A DNA stretch of 64,000 nt from Rhizobium glycinendophyticum (GCF_006443685.1 NZ_VFYP01000001.1:744001-808000), one strand, 5' to 3'. Positions 17,003-25,176 are shown, counted from the stretch's first letter. The notes: generated from the letters alone by a model not told the origin. Program-made: numbers and translations.

Positions 17003-17797
17003 ATGAAATCGAAACGTCCCACTGTCGCCGACATCCTGGCACTCAAGGGCAAGCGGCAATTGAGCATGTTGCGGGTTGTCACGCTCGAAGAGGCAGAGGC
17101 TGCTGAAAAGGCCGGGATCGAAATGGTCTCCGTTCCCCCGGCCTTGCTCGGACCAGCCTTCCGCGAAGCGGCCCCGACGGTGTTTGCTGTTCCAGGCCTG
17201 GAATACGGCGACTTCATTACAGCGGAGGAGTATCTCCGAGCCGCCTTCCAGGCGATGCGAGCGGGCGGCGATGCCGTCTATTGCGCAGCCAGCCTCGGCA
17301 TTATTCGCAGGCTGCGTGACGAAGGCATCCCGGTCTGCAGTCATGTCGGCCTCATCCCCTCGAAGGCAACCTGGACCGGCGGTTTCAAGGCTGTCGGTAA
17401 GACGGCCGAAAGCGCGCTTTCGATCTGGATGGCGGTCCAGGCCCTGGAAGAGGCGGGGGCTTTCGCAGCGGAAATCGAGGTCGTTCCGTCAGAAGTCGCC
17501 GCAATCATCAGTGCAAAGACCTCGCTCTTCATGATTTCCATGGGCGCGGGCGCTGGCTGTGATGCGCAGTATCTTTTCGCTGACGACGTGCTCGGCCAAA
17601 CCCGTGGCCACGTCCCACGTCATGCCAAGACTTATCGCAATTTCGCGGCGGAGTACGACCGCCTTCAGCAAGAGCGGATTGCCGCTTTCCGCGAATTTCG
17701 TCACGACGTCGAAAGCGGCGCCTATCCTGCTGATCGACATAATGTCGGTGTGCCAGCCGACGAACTCGCCCGCTTCAACACCATGATCAACGGCTGA
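17003..17797 (+). CDS. PanB-like protein (ketopantoate hydroxymethyltransferase fold) lacking metal ligands
   Basis: A 264-residue protein clearly related to PanB over its length: IPVCSHVGLIPS, GGFKAVGKTAE, a PanB-like EIEVVPSEVA and GHVPRHAKTYRNFA align with PanB motifs. The catalytic Glu equivalent (E159 in IEVVP) is kept. The positions of the three Mg ligands of E. coli PanB (Asp45, Asp84, Glu114) fall on VSVPPALLG, FAVPGLEYG and VYCAASLG, so all three appear lost. PanB uses methylene-THF, so its place in an O-demethylation operon is suggestive of C1 handling. It is probably not the housekeeping pantothenate enzyme. AAAGGAAT precedes the start. Confidence 0.75.
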   Translation: MKSKRPTVADILALKGKRQLSMLRVVTLEEAEAAEKAGIEMVSVPPALLGPAFREAAPTVFAVPGLEYGDFITAEEYLRAAFQAMRAGGDAVYCAASLGIIRRLRDEGIPVCSHVGLIPSKATWTGGFKAVGKTAESALSIWMAVQALEEAGAFAAEIEVVPSEVAAIISAKTSLFMISMGAGAGCDAQYLFADDVLGQTRGHVPRHAKTYRNFAAEYDRLQQERIAAFREFRHDVESGAYPADRHNVGVPADELARFNTMING

Positions 17798-17820
17798 CCG
17801 AGCCGATAGGAGAGAAGACC

Positions 17821-18816
17821 ATGACCGTAAACTTCGCCCTTCTGGGCGCGGGCCGTATCGGACGCGTCCATGCCAAGGCTGTCGGCAGCAATCCGGATGC
17901 AAAGCTAGTCGCCGTGGCCGATGCTTTTCCGGCCGCCGCCCAATCAATCGCGGCTCAGCATGGCGCAGAGGTTCGCACCATTGATGAAATCGAAGCGGCC
18001 CGCGACATCCATGCAGTGATCATCTGCACACCGACCGATACCCACGCCGACCTGATCGAAAAGTTTGCGAGGGCAGGCAAAGCGATCTTTTGCGAGAAGC
18101 CAGTGGACCTGGACATAGCTCGCGTCAAAGCGTGCATCGACGTCGTCAAGGAGACAGACGCGAAGCTGATGGTTGGCTTCAACCGCCGCTTCGATCCCCA
18201 TTTCATGGCGGTCAAGCAGGCGATAGACGACGGCCGTGTCGGGAAGGTTGAAATGATCACCATCACGTCCCGCGATCCCGGTCCGCCGCCACTTGACTAT
18301 ATTAGCCGTTCCGGCGGCATCTTCCGCGATATGACAATCCACGATTTCGACATGGCGCGCTTCCTATTGGATGGTGAAGAGATCGCATCTGTCTCTGCTC
18401 ACGCTGCTGTTCTGGTCGATCCTGCTATTGGCGCTGCAGGAGACCACGACAGTGTGACCGTAATCCTCGAGACGGTCACCGGGCGCCAGGCTGTGATTTC
18501 GAACTCGCGACGCGCCACATATGGCTATGACCAGCGCATCGAAGTTCACGGCTCATTCGGTTCGGCCAGCGCGGAAAACCAGCGCCCGATCTCGATTGAG
18601 GTGGCGACTGCCGAAGGCTATACCCGCCCGCCGCTGCACGACTTCTTCATGACCCGCTACACCGAAGCCTACGCCAATGAAATAGCCGGGTTTATTGCTG
18701 CGATCGAAAGCGGGGCGTTGATCTCGCCCAGCGGTGAAGATGGCCTGCTTGCACTTCAGCTCGCTGACGCGGCACTGGAAAGCGTTCGGACCGGCCGGCG
18801 GGTCACCTTGGGCTAA
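17821..18816 (+). CDS. Inositol 2-dehydrogenase-like Gfo/Idh/MocA oxidoreductase
   Basis: A 331-residue protein of the size of rhizobial inositol dehydrogenase IdhA. The Rossmann motif is LLGAGRIGRVHAKAV. The family signature CEKPVDLD carries the catalytic Lys, and GFNRRFDPHF follows. GGIFRDMTIHDFDMARFL holds the Asp and His expected of inositol dehydrogenases. It would oxidise a cyclitol such as myo- or scyllo-inositol to the keto form with NAD. It is the last gene of the plus-strand arm, with AGGAGAGAAG before the ATG. MocA of rhizopine catabolism belongs to the same family, so the symbol could be idhA or mocA; I leave it open. Confidence 0.85.
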   Translation: MTVNFALLGAGRIGRVHAKAVGSNPDAKLVAVADAFPAAAQSIAAQHGAEVRTIDEIEAARDIHAVIICTPTDTHADLIEKFARAGKAIFCEKPVDLDIARVKACIDVVKETDAKLMVGFNRRFDPHFMAVKQAIDDGRVGKVEMITITSRDPGPPPLDYISRSGGIFRDMTIHDFDMARFLLDGEEIASVSAHAAVLVDPAIGAAGDHDSVTVILETVTGRQAVISNSRRATYGYDQRIEVHGSFGSASAENQRPISIEVATAEGYTRPPLHDFFMTRYTEAYANEIAGFIAAIESGALISPSGEDGLLALQLADAALESVRTGRRVTLG

Positions 18817-18819
18817 AGC

Positions 18820-18836
18820 CGCTCGGGCGAGCGTTT
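18820..18836 (+). terminator. Weak hairpin after the inositol-dehydrogenase-like gene
   Basis: CGCTC and GAGCG pair around GGGC and are followed by TTT, directly after the stop codon. The short stem makes efficient termination doubtful. Confidence 0.35.
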
Positions 18837-18943
18837 AAAGCGTCTGGCTCTTTCATAAGATTGGGCCGGACCTGCTGCACTGGCGCGTTGGTTATACAGT
18901 GGAAGCGGACAACACCCGTCACCCAAAGCTCGTTATGAATACA

Positions 18944-19095
18944 GCGGGTCCCCAGCCAATTTTCGCGAGACCCGTTTCGGAGCAACGGATGGACTGAATA
19001 ACAGCAGCCGGGATTGCTCAAGTTGTTGAAAAGCGTCCCTTTTTCTGCGAGAAATAGTCGCTGATTTTCAGCGAAAAACCGGCCTAAACAGTTTG
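18944..19095 (+). repeat. Interspersed repeat, copy B (left part)
   Basis: It opens with GCGGGTCCCCAGCCAATT and a pairing GAGACCCG, then carries GGATGGACTGAA, AACAGCAGCCGGGATTGCTC and an AGTTGTTGAAAAGCGTCCC tail shared with copy D. It occupies the space between the convergent 3' ends of the cyclitol and organosulfur modules. The edge AATTGGCTGGGG (reverse strand) equals the tRNA-Gln 3' end over 12 bp. The rest of this 374-bp intergenic stretch holds no gene I can support. Confidence 0.75.
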
Positions 19096-19190
19096 CGCGC
19101 CGCGCCGCCACCAAATCGCTGGCCTCCTTCGTCCTGTCGCAGGTGTGGGGCTGTTCGCTACGGGCTTAGGCAAGGCTAGTTGCCAGCCGT

Positions 19191-20651
19191 TCACATTGGT
19201 GGGTTAATGACGATGGTCCTCGTCTCGCGGGCACAACAGCCGATGATCCGGTCTACCAAGCTCGCAGCCTGTGCGGCAATTTCCGGGACACCTGTCAGCT
19301 CACCAAATGCTGGGCGAGCGGGCGGTCCGGCGACGAAGAGCGTGGAGTTCGGGGTTCCGGTGGCTGTGATAGCGCGGCCCGCGCTGTCGCAAGCGAGGCC
19401 GAGACCGAACCGATCCGACTGGATGAAGCCATCCCGCTGCATGCCAAGCAGAAACCGCTGGTGGGTCGCATAGGACCGGAAATCAGGACCAGTCGCCAAA
19501 AGGATGTGGCGACAGTGAAACTCAGTCTTTCCTCCGCGGGTATCCACCTCCGCAAGAAGCTCTTGTCCGTCGACCCTGATGGACATGAGATCGCCCGTTT
19601 CCGGTCTGACCCGACCAGTGCCGATGCCCAGTTCGAGGATGGCGGCCCCTTGGGGTGGCATCCGGTACCGATGAACGTCGTACCAGCGGCGGAGGCGCCT
19701 CAGGAATTTTTGTCGCTCGCGCATCGGCAGCGCTTGCCACAACGACGGTGCGTGCTGACGCAGAGCATCGAACACGGACTGCCAGGGTATGCCCTGCGCC
19801 TGCGCATCTTTGATCGTGGCTCGCACCTTCGATAGAAGCTTTTTGGCCGACGTAAGGTCGGTGCTGCTGAAGTCACCAAAGGGTGAAAAGCCACCGCCGG
19901 CATGCGGTCTCGGCATGAGGCCTGTGCGGGAGAGGAGGCTGACGGTCCCGGTATGGCCAAGGGCCTTTAGGCGGCAGAGGGCATCAATGGCGGTAAGACC
20001 GGAGCCGACGACAAGGACGGGATCGCTCTCGCCGATTTCGTTGAACGCATCAGCGGCAAGGACCTCTTTCACACGACGTGTTGCCAAAGCACTTAGCCTG
20101 TCGATGACGGGTGGCCTAGAGGCAGGAGGGTGCCCGGTCGCGAGGATCAGAATGTCGGCCATGACGATGGTGCCGTCAGCCCCGCAAATCCGCCACTGCT
20201 CATTCTGTCGCTCGACAACCCGAACGACATCGCGGACGTGTCGCACCGCGCCACTGTCGAGATGGGGCGCAAGTTGCACCTGCATGAACCGTCCGAAATC
20301 CCTACGACGGGCAAAGATACCTTCCGGGGTCACGGCATCTGGATCCACCGTGAGCGTTCCGCTGGTCTGCAGCCAGTCGAGGAAGGCTGTCGGAGCGCCA
20401 GGGATGGCGCGCATTCTGTGTGCTGCGACATTCAGGCGGACATCAAGGTTCTTGACATCATAGGCAAGGCCACATCCGAGCTGCTCGCGGGGCTCGAAGA
20501 TGGTCACCTCTTCAATGTCCCGGATCCCGCGCTCGACGAGAAGTTTGGCAACAATCGCGCCCGTATATCCGCCGCCGATGATTGCGACGCGAGAGCCGGG
20601 GCCCGGCGCTCGCGCCTGCAGTCTCGGGGACGAGATCCTGATCTTCAACAT
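19191..20651 (-). CDS. FAD/NAD(P)-binding oxidoreductase (NAD_binding_9-like)
   Basis: A 486-residue flavoprotein. The N-terminal FAD motif is VAIIGGGYTGAIVAKLL. It is followed by YDVKNLDVRLNVAAHRM, typical of the YdhS/HydA-like FAD-NAD(P) family, and by a second nucleotide motif, VLVVGSGLTAIDALCRL. The C-terminus has ILLATGPDFRSY and LFVAGPPARP. The substrate is not known for this family. It is divergent from the flavin reductase gene across 140 bp containing a palindrome shared with the monooxygenase promoter, which links it to the organosulfur module. Confidence 0.75.
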   Translation of the reverse strand: MLKIRISSPRLQARAPGPGSRVAIIGGGYTGAIVAKLLVERGIRDIEEVTIFEPREQLGCGLAYDVKNLDVRLNVAAHRMRAIPGAPTAFLDWLQTSGTLTVDPDAVTPEGIFARRRDFGRFMQVQLAPHLDSGAVRHVRDVVRVVERQNEQWRICGADGTIVMADILILATGHPPASRPPVIDRLSALATRRVKEVLAADAFNEIGESDPVLVVGSGLTAIDALCRLKALGHTGTVSLLSRTGLMPRPHAGGGFSPFGDFSSTDLTSAKKLLSKVRATIKDAQAQGIPWQSVFDALRQHAPSLWQALPMRERQKFLRRLRRWYDVHRYRMPPQGAAILELGIGTGRVRPETGDLMSIRVDGQELLAEVDTRGGKTEFHCRHILLATGPDFRSYATHQRFLLGMQRDGFIQSDRFGLGLACDSAGRAITATGTPNSTLFVAGPPARPAFGELTGVPEIAAQAASLVDRIIGCCARETRTIVINPPM

Positions 20652-20697
20652 GGCAGTCTTCCTTCCGGTTCGCGGGTGGCAGATCTGGGCATATTTT

Positions 20698-20712
20698 CTA
20701 TAAAATATATGG
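20698..20712. promoter_or_regulatory. Candidate Rrf2 operator, divergent FAD-protein/flavin-reductase promoter
   Basis: CTATAAAATATATGG resembles the perfect CTATA-N5-TATAG palindrome at 22862-22876 with one mismatch in the right arm. It lies in the divergent promoter region of two genes of the organosulfur module. Confidence 0.4.
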
Positions 20713-20791
20713 AGATTAAAAACGCTTGTCTACTGCTTCGGTTCCTCGGCTGTTACCCATGCTTGAGATGCAGTCTGCACGGAGAGGTCAG

Positions 20792-21331
20792 ATGAACGTT
20801 TTTATCGCAAGCGAATTCAGCGAGCCGCGCCTTCGCCCAGTGTCCGATCGTCCAGCCGACACGGCTGGTTTGAAGGAGGCCTTGAGAACGCTGGGCGGCG
20901 GTGTCAGCGTGATTACGGCGGGTGAAGGTGCTGAGCGCTCGGGAGCCACGGTCACCTCTGCGACGGCTCTGTCCGTCGATCCCCCGCGTATGCTGGTGTC
21001 CCTCAACAGATCTTCCTCCACCTGGCCCGTCGTTGAGCGTTACCGCCATTTCGCGGTCAATGTGATTGGTGCGGCCCATCAGGAGATTGCAAACCGCTTT
21101 GCGGGCATTGGTGGATTGAAGGGACCCGAGCGCTATGTTGGGGCCGAATGGACAAGGCTTGCCAGCGGAGCGCCAGTGCTGGAAGATGCGGTTGCAGCAC
21201 TCGACTGTGAGGTCGAGGAGGCGATCGAGCGACATAGCCATGTCATCCTGATCGGTCGCGTCCTTTCGATACGCTTGAGCGGTGGGAGTTCACTCCTGTA
21301 TCAGAATGGCAAATACCACGCAGTGACGTAA
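20792..21331 (+). CDS. FMN reductase-like flavin reductase
   Basis: A 179-residue flavin reductase of the flavoredoxin/HpaC-like family. Visible motifs are LKEALRTLGGGVSVITAG, GATVTSATALSVDPPRMLVSLN and YRHFAVNVIGAAHQEIANRFAG. It supplies reduced FMN to two-component monooxygenases. The LLM-class monooxygenase encoded 1.6 kb downstream is the obvious partner. The start MNVFIAS is chosen for GGAGAGGTCAG upstream; 22 upstream codons are open but unlike the family. It is co-directional with the acyl-CoA-dehydrogenase-like gene 30 bp downstream. Confidence 0.88.
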   Translation: MNVFIASEFSEPRLRPVSDRPADTAGLKEALRTLGGGVSVITAGEGAERSGATVTSATALSVDPPRMLVSLNRSSSTWPVVERYRHFAVNVIGAAHQEIANRFAGIGGLKGPERYVGAEWTRLASGAPVLEDAVAALDCEVEEAIERHSHVILIGRVLSIRLSGGSSLLYQNGKYHAVT

Positions 21332-21361
21332 CTCTGGCTTGAGTGGAGGAGGGTCTTTTTG

Positions 21362-22240
21362 ATGGTGGTATCGACGGCTGATCGATTGCGACCCGTACCG
21401 GCTGCACTGACGCGTGAGGCTGATGTCTTGGCCGCACTCGATCGCCTGGGACCTTCGGCGACCAGTCACAATCTGGACCAGGTCTCCAGTCTGCCCACAA
21501 GTGGGCTTCTTGCCATGTCGATTCCCGCGAGCTTCGGGGGAGCAGATATCTCGAACCTCATCGTCGCCGAGGCCGTCAGCCGGCTGGCCATCTGGAACGC
21601 AAAGGCGGCGGAGCAATTGCTCCGGCATCTTGTTGCCTTGGAACTGGTGCGCACCAGCGGATCGGCAGAACAGCGCAAGGCGATTTACGGACGGGTGGTG
21701 CTGGGCGATGTCTTCGACTTGAGTGCTCGTCGCGAGGGTGTTCCGCCACCGAGGCTTGTACAGTCGGGTCTGGCTTTCGCTTTGGACAATGGTGAGTCGG
21801 ACTTGGAGATCAGTGCGGCGGATTGGCAGATCATAAGGGCATCAGGAGCAAGTTCTGAATCGATGGCCGCCATTCTGGACAGCAAGCGCGTGTCATTCCG
21901 CGGCGAGGATGCATCACCGGAGTTAACCGTCCATCCCGATTACATTCTTTCCCTCGGTGAGAATGCGGACTGTCTGTCACGACTGATGATGGCATTTCTG
22001 ACGGCTGCCGCAGCCCGCGGACGAGTTAGCGCGAAAACACTGACCTCAGGGGCAGATCCTTCTGCCGCAATCGAACTCGAACTTCTGGACGCAATGATCC
22101 AGAAGGCAGCCTCCCTGATCGATGGCATTCAGGTGGACGATCCGCCAATCGATCTTGCACAGATCGATCGGTTCTGCCTCGCACTGGACACTTCGCGTTT
22201 GCGCTGTTCCGTGGATCACTCGCCGGTGATCAGATCCTGA
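21362..22240 (+). CDS. Short acyl-CoA-dehydrogenase-like protein (SfnB/DszC-related), atypical
   Basis: A 292-residue protein. Its first half resembles the N-terminal domain of SfnB/DszC-type flavin-dependent acyl-CoA dehydrogenase relatives (LPTSGLLAMSIPASFGGADISNLIVAEAVSRLA). Full-length relatives have about 400 residues. Here the middle beta-domain looks shortened and the C-terminal four-helix part is weak, so flavin binding may be impaired. GGAGGAGGG stands before the ATG. Its tail overlaps the convergent Rrf2 gene by 25 bp. Desulfurisation or dimethyl-sulfone-type metabolism is suggested by neighbours only. Confidence 0.6.
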   Translation: MVVSTADRLRPVPAALTREADVLAALDRLGPSATSHNLDQVSSLPTSGLLAMSIPASFGGADISNLIVAEAVSRLAIWNAKAAEQLLRHLVALELVRTSGSAEQRKAIYGRVVLGDVFDLSARREGVPPPRLVQSGLAFALDNGESDLEISAADWQIIRASGASSESMAAILDSKRVSFRGEDASPELTVHPDYILSLGENADCLSRLMMAFLTAAAARGRVSAKTLTSGADPSAAIELELLDAMIQKAASLIDGIQVDDPPIDLAQIDRFCLALDTSRLRCSVDHSPVIRS

Positions 22241-22707
22241 TCGGGCTGTTCCGATGCTACGAATTGCGTGAGCGTCATTGTGTCGAGAACAGCGGCCATG
22301 GCTTCGCGAACCTGCGTCATGGAAATGCGGATCTGGCACGATGCCGGGTCCCGGCAATCGTCGCAGGCTTCAAACGCCGTGCGACTGGCGTAGCGCATGG
22401 GTGCCAGCGGCCCGTCAAGGGCGCGGATGACCTGCCCGATCATGATCTCATCTGCGGGTTTTGACAGCGCATGACCGCCATGCGGCCCCTTCTTCGAGCG
22501 CAGGAAGCCGTTGTTGCGCAACTCCAGCAGGATCGTGTCGAGGAACTTCTTCGGAATATTGTTGCGGGTCGCAATGTCGGCAACGAACGCCGTCTGCCCT
22601 GGCTCCAGACCCGCGAGGTCGACCAGCGCTTTCAGACCGTATTTGCCTTTGTTGGTGAGCATCGCGGAGATATCCGGCCGAAGGCCCCCAAGGATGATTT
22701 TGCTCAT
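22216..22707 (-). CDS. Rrf2-family iron-sulfur transcriptional regulator
   Basis: The protein has up to 163 residues. The Rrf2 winged helix includes MLTNKGKYGLKALVDLA, NIPKKFLDTILLELRNNGFL and RSKKGPHGGHALSKPADEI. Three cysteines, C115-X2-C118-X5-C124, are placed as in IscR/CymR-like members and could hold an Fe-S cluster. A start at residue 16 (position 22662) is equally plausible because family members usually begin there; neither start has a strong ribosome site. It sits inside the organosulfur module and probably senses sulfur or Fe-S status. Confidence 0.82.
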   Translation of the reverse strand: MSKIILGGLRPDISAMLTNKGKYGLKALVDLAGLEPGQTAFVADIATRNNIPKKFLDTILLELRNNGFLRSKKGPHGGHALSKPADEIMIGQVIRALDGPLAPMRYASRTAFEACDDCRDPASCQIRISMTQVREAMAAVLDTMTLTQFVASEQPDQDLITGE

Positions 22708-22861
22708 CGTACATAGTTTATGAAGTAGCGTTCAAGCTGTTTCCGGATCGGAGCGAGCTAAGTGCTCCGGCCTTTTTGCTTCCGTGTCGCGGATGTCTCA
22801 GATCGCCGTCATATTCAAAAATCCATTCGCCGAGAGGCTGAATCTTCGCAATCCTATTTCT

Positions 22862-22876
22862 CTATATAAATTATAG
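22862..22876. promoter_or_regulatory. Palindromic candidate Rrf2 operator upstream of the monooxygenase operon
   Basis: CTATATAAATTATAG is a CTATA-N5-TATAG palindrome 49 bp before the monooxygenase start. A near-copy lies at 20698-20712, and a weaker CATA/TATG dyad (22712-22722) precedes the Rrf2 gene itself. Confidence 0.5.
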
Positions 22877-22924
22877 ACAATGTAGGCTGACCTCATTCTA
22901 TGATTGAGTGAGAGAGGACCAGCC

Positions 22925-24277
22925 ATGACACGCAAGATCAGATTAGGCGCATTCCTTCCCGGCGGCGGACAGCATATCGCCTCCTGGCGGCATCCGGATC
23001 AGCCAGCCGATGGTGCCGTCAGCTTCGAGTTCCACAAACAGTTGGCCCTCACCGCCGAGAGGGGATTGTTCGACGCCTACTTCCTTGCCGACGGTTTGGC
23101 CGTCGGCTTCGGCGGCGCGCGAGAAGGCGGCAATGCAAGGGTCGCCGGCTTCGAGCCCGTGACGCTGTTCTCTGCGCTCGCTCCCTTCACCACCCATCTC
23201 GGCTTCATCGCGACGGCGTCGACGACCTATGAGGAGCCTTATAATACGGCGCGGAAGTTCGCCTCGCTTGACCTCATCTCCGGCGGCAGGGCCGGCTGGA
23301 ACGTGGTCACGACAACGGGCGATGCCACGGCGCAGAACTTCAACCGTGATCAGCAGCTCCCGCATGCCGACCGCTACAAGCGGGCCGCCGAGCATGTCGA
23401 TGTCGTCAAGAAACTCTGGGACAGTTTTGAGGACGATGCCTTCATCCGCGACAAGGAAACGGGTGTCTTCTTCGATCCCGGTAAGCTGCATGATGCCGCT
23501 CACAAGGGCGAGCACTTCAAGGTCAAGGGACCGCTCAACGTCTCGCGCTCGCGCCAGGGGCATCCGGTCATCGTCCAGGCAGGCCAATCCGATGACGGCC
23601 GTGGTCTGGCCGCTGCGACGGCAGAGGTGATCTTCACCGCCCACCAGCACATTGAGACAGCGCAGGAATTCTACCGCGACATCAAGAACCGCTCTCGCGG
23701 CCTCGGGCGCAATCCCGATCATATCCTGATCATGCCCGGCGTTTCGCCTTTTGTCGGTCGCACGGAGGAAGAAGCGCGTGAGAAATACGATCGCCTGACG
23801 TCTCTGATCCTGGAGGAAGACGGCATCGGCCTGCTCAATGGCCTGACAGGTGGCACGCTCGACCTCAAGGGATATGATCTCGACGGCCCGCTTCCGCCGG
23901 CACCGCCAACCGAGGGCATGAAGAGCCGGCAGGCGTTGATCCGCCAGATCGCCGACGAGAACAATCTCTCGATCCGCCAGCTCTACCAGTGGGTCGCCTC
24001 GGCGCGCGGTCACTTCACCATCGTCGGAACGCCGGTGCAGATTGCCGACACGCTGCAGCAATGGTTCGAGAACGAAGCGGCTGACGGCTTCAACATCCTG
24101 CCGCCCTGGCTCCCGACGGGCCTCAACGACTTCGTCGATCTCGTCATCCCCGAGCTGCAACGCCGCGGGCTCTTCCGCACCGCCTATGAGGGCCGGACGC
24201 TTCGCGAAAACCTAGGCCTGCCATTCCCGATCAACCGCTATGCCGCCGACCGTCAGGTCGTGCAGGCCGCCGAATGA
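22925..24277 (+). CDS. LLM-class FMNH2-dependent monooxygenase (NtaA/SnaA/DszA family)
   Basis: A 450-residue member of the nitrilotriacetate/DszA branch of flavin-dependent monooxygenases. Signatures are RKIRLGAFLPGGGQHIASWR, FFDAYF-like LFDAYFLADGLAV, GFIATASTTYEEPYNTARKFASLDLISGGRAGWNVVT cut into the usual blocks, and HPVIVQAGQS. It would use FMNH2 from the upstream reductase to oxidise an imported organosulfur compound. The ATG at 22925 has GAGAGGACC upstream. It is followed 11 bp later by SsuC-like permease, which supports an alkanesulfonate or sulfone-type substrate; which one is unknown. Confidence 0.88.
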   Translation: MTRKIRLGAFLPGGGQHIASWRHPDQPADGAVSFEFHKQLALTAERGLFDAYFLADGLAVGFGGAREGGNARVAGFEPVTLFSALAPFTTHLGFIATASTTYEEPYNTARKFASLDLISGGRAGWNVVTTTGDATAQNFNRDQQLPHADRYKRAAEHVDVVKKLWDSFEDDAFIRDKETGVFFDPGKLHDAAHKGEHFKVKGPLNVSRSRQGHPVIVQAGQSDDGRGLAAATAEVIFTAHQHIETAQEFYRDIKNRSRGLGRNPDHILIMPGVSPFVGRTEEEAREKYDRLTSLILEEDGIGLLNGLTGGTLDLKGYDLDGPLPPAPPTEGMKSRQALIRQIADENNLSIRQLYQWVASARGHFTIVGTPVQIADTLQQWFENEAADGFNILPPWLPTGLNDFVDLVIPELQRRGLFRTAYEGRTLRENLGLPFPINRYAADRQVVQAAE

Positions 24278-24288
24278 GGAGGTCCCCC

Positions 24289-25128
24289 ATGTCCTACGAA
24301 GACATCCATCACGGACGGGCCTATGGCCTCGATCTCTCACCGAATGTTGACACCGCACCCCGCTGGCTTAGTCAGGCAACGGCAGTCATCACGCCCTTCC
24401 TTGGCCGCTATGGTCTCGTGATCGCCTTCCTCATCCTCTGGCAGGCCTCGTCGAAACTCGGCTGGGTGAACGCATCCGTCTTCCCGCCGCTCGATCAGAT
24501 CATCGGTGCCTTGTGGAAGGCGCTCTCCTCGGGCGCCATCGTCGATGATATCGCGATAAGTCTGCAGCGCTCCGGCATTGCCTTTGTTGCTGCCGTTGGC
24601 CTTGGCATTCCGCTCGGCCTCTTCATGGGGCAGGTGCGCGCTGTCGAGCAGGCCCTCGATCCGCTCTTGCAGTTCTTTCGTCAGACGTCTGCGCTCGCCC
24701 TCTATCCCGTCTTCATCCTGCTTCTCGGTCTGGGCGAAGCTTCCAAGGTCTTCGTCATCTTCTGGGCGACGCTCTTCCCGATCCTCCTGTCGACCATCGG
24801 TGGGGTTAAGGAGGTCGACAAGAAGCTTATCGAGATGGCTCGCACTTATGGCGCTGGCTCTCTGCAGATATTCCGTCGTGTCGTGCTTCCAGCCTCGGTG
24901 CCCGCGATCTTCGTTGGCCTTCGCCTTTCCGCAACGACGGCACTGCTGCTCCTCATCGCAGCCGAGATGATCGGTGCCAACAAAGGCATCGGCTTCCAGG
25001 TGATGAATGCCCAATACAACTTCCAGATCCCGCTGATGTTTGCGGCCATCCTGCTTCTCGCACTGCTCGGCCTCGCCGCAAACGCCGTCCTCGTCCTTCT
25101 GCAGCGGCGACTGTGCCGCTGGGCCTGA
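24289..25128 (+). CDS. ABC transporter permease, SsuC/TauC type
   Basis: A 279-residue inner-membrane permease with about six transmembrane helices. The permease signature region is VFVIFWATLFPILLSTIGGVKEVDKKLIEMARTYGA, split here as the usual EAA loop, followed by VLPASVPAIFVGLRLS. The start MSYEDIHHG follows GAGGAGGTCCCCC; an upstream ATG overlaps the monooxygenase stop. Sulfonate, taurine and nitrate importers share this family. It forms a transporter with the binding protein and ATPase just downstream. Confidence 0.88.
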   Translation: MSYEDIHHGRAYGLDLSPNVDTAPRWLSQATAVITPFLGRYGLVIAFLILWQASSKLGWVNASVFPPLDQIIGALWKALSSGAIVDDIAISLQRSGIAFVAAVGLGIPLGLFMGQVRAVEQALDPLLQFFRQTSALALYPVFILLLGLGEASKVFVIFWATLFPILLSTIGGVKEVDKKLIEMARTYGAGSLQIFRRVVLPASVPAIFVGLRLSATTALLLLIAAEMIGANKGIGFQVMNAQYNFQIPLMFAAILLLALLGLAANAVLVLLQRRLCRWA

Positions 25129-25176
25129 CCAGGCATCGCACGCATCCCTCCATTCTCGTTATCAAAGGAAACTCCG

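Noticed and set aside
5310..18816. Firm assignment of the cluster to rhizopine catabolism
   Set aside because: Homology to moc genes is visible, but no inosamine deaminase or aminotransferase is present and other methylated cyclitols are equally compatible, so the substrate is left open.
22943..24160. 405-codon minus-strand frame over the flavin monooxygenase
   Set aside because: It is antisense shadow of a high-GC gene with clear LLM-family motifs on the plus strand.
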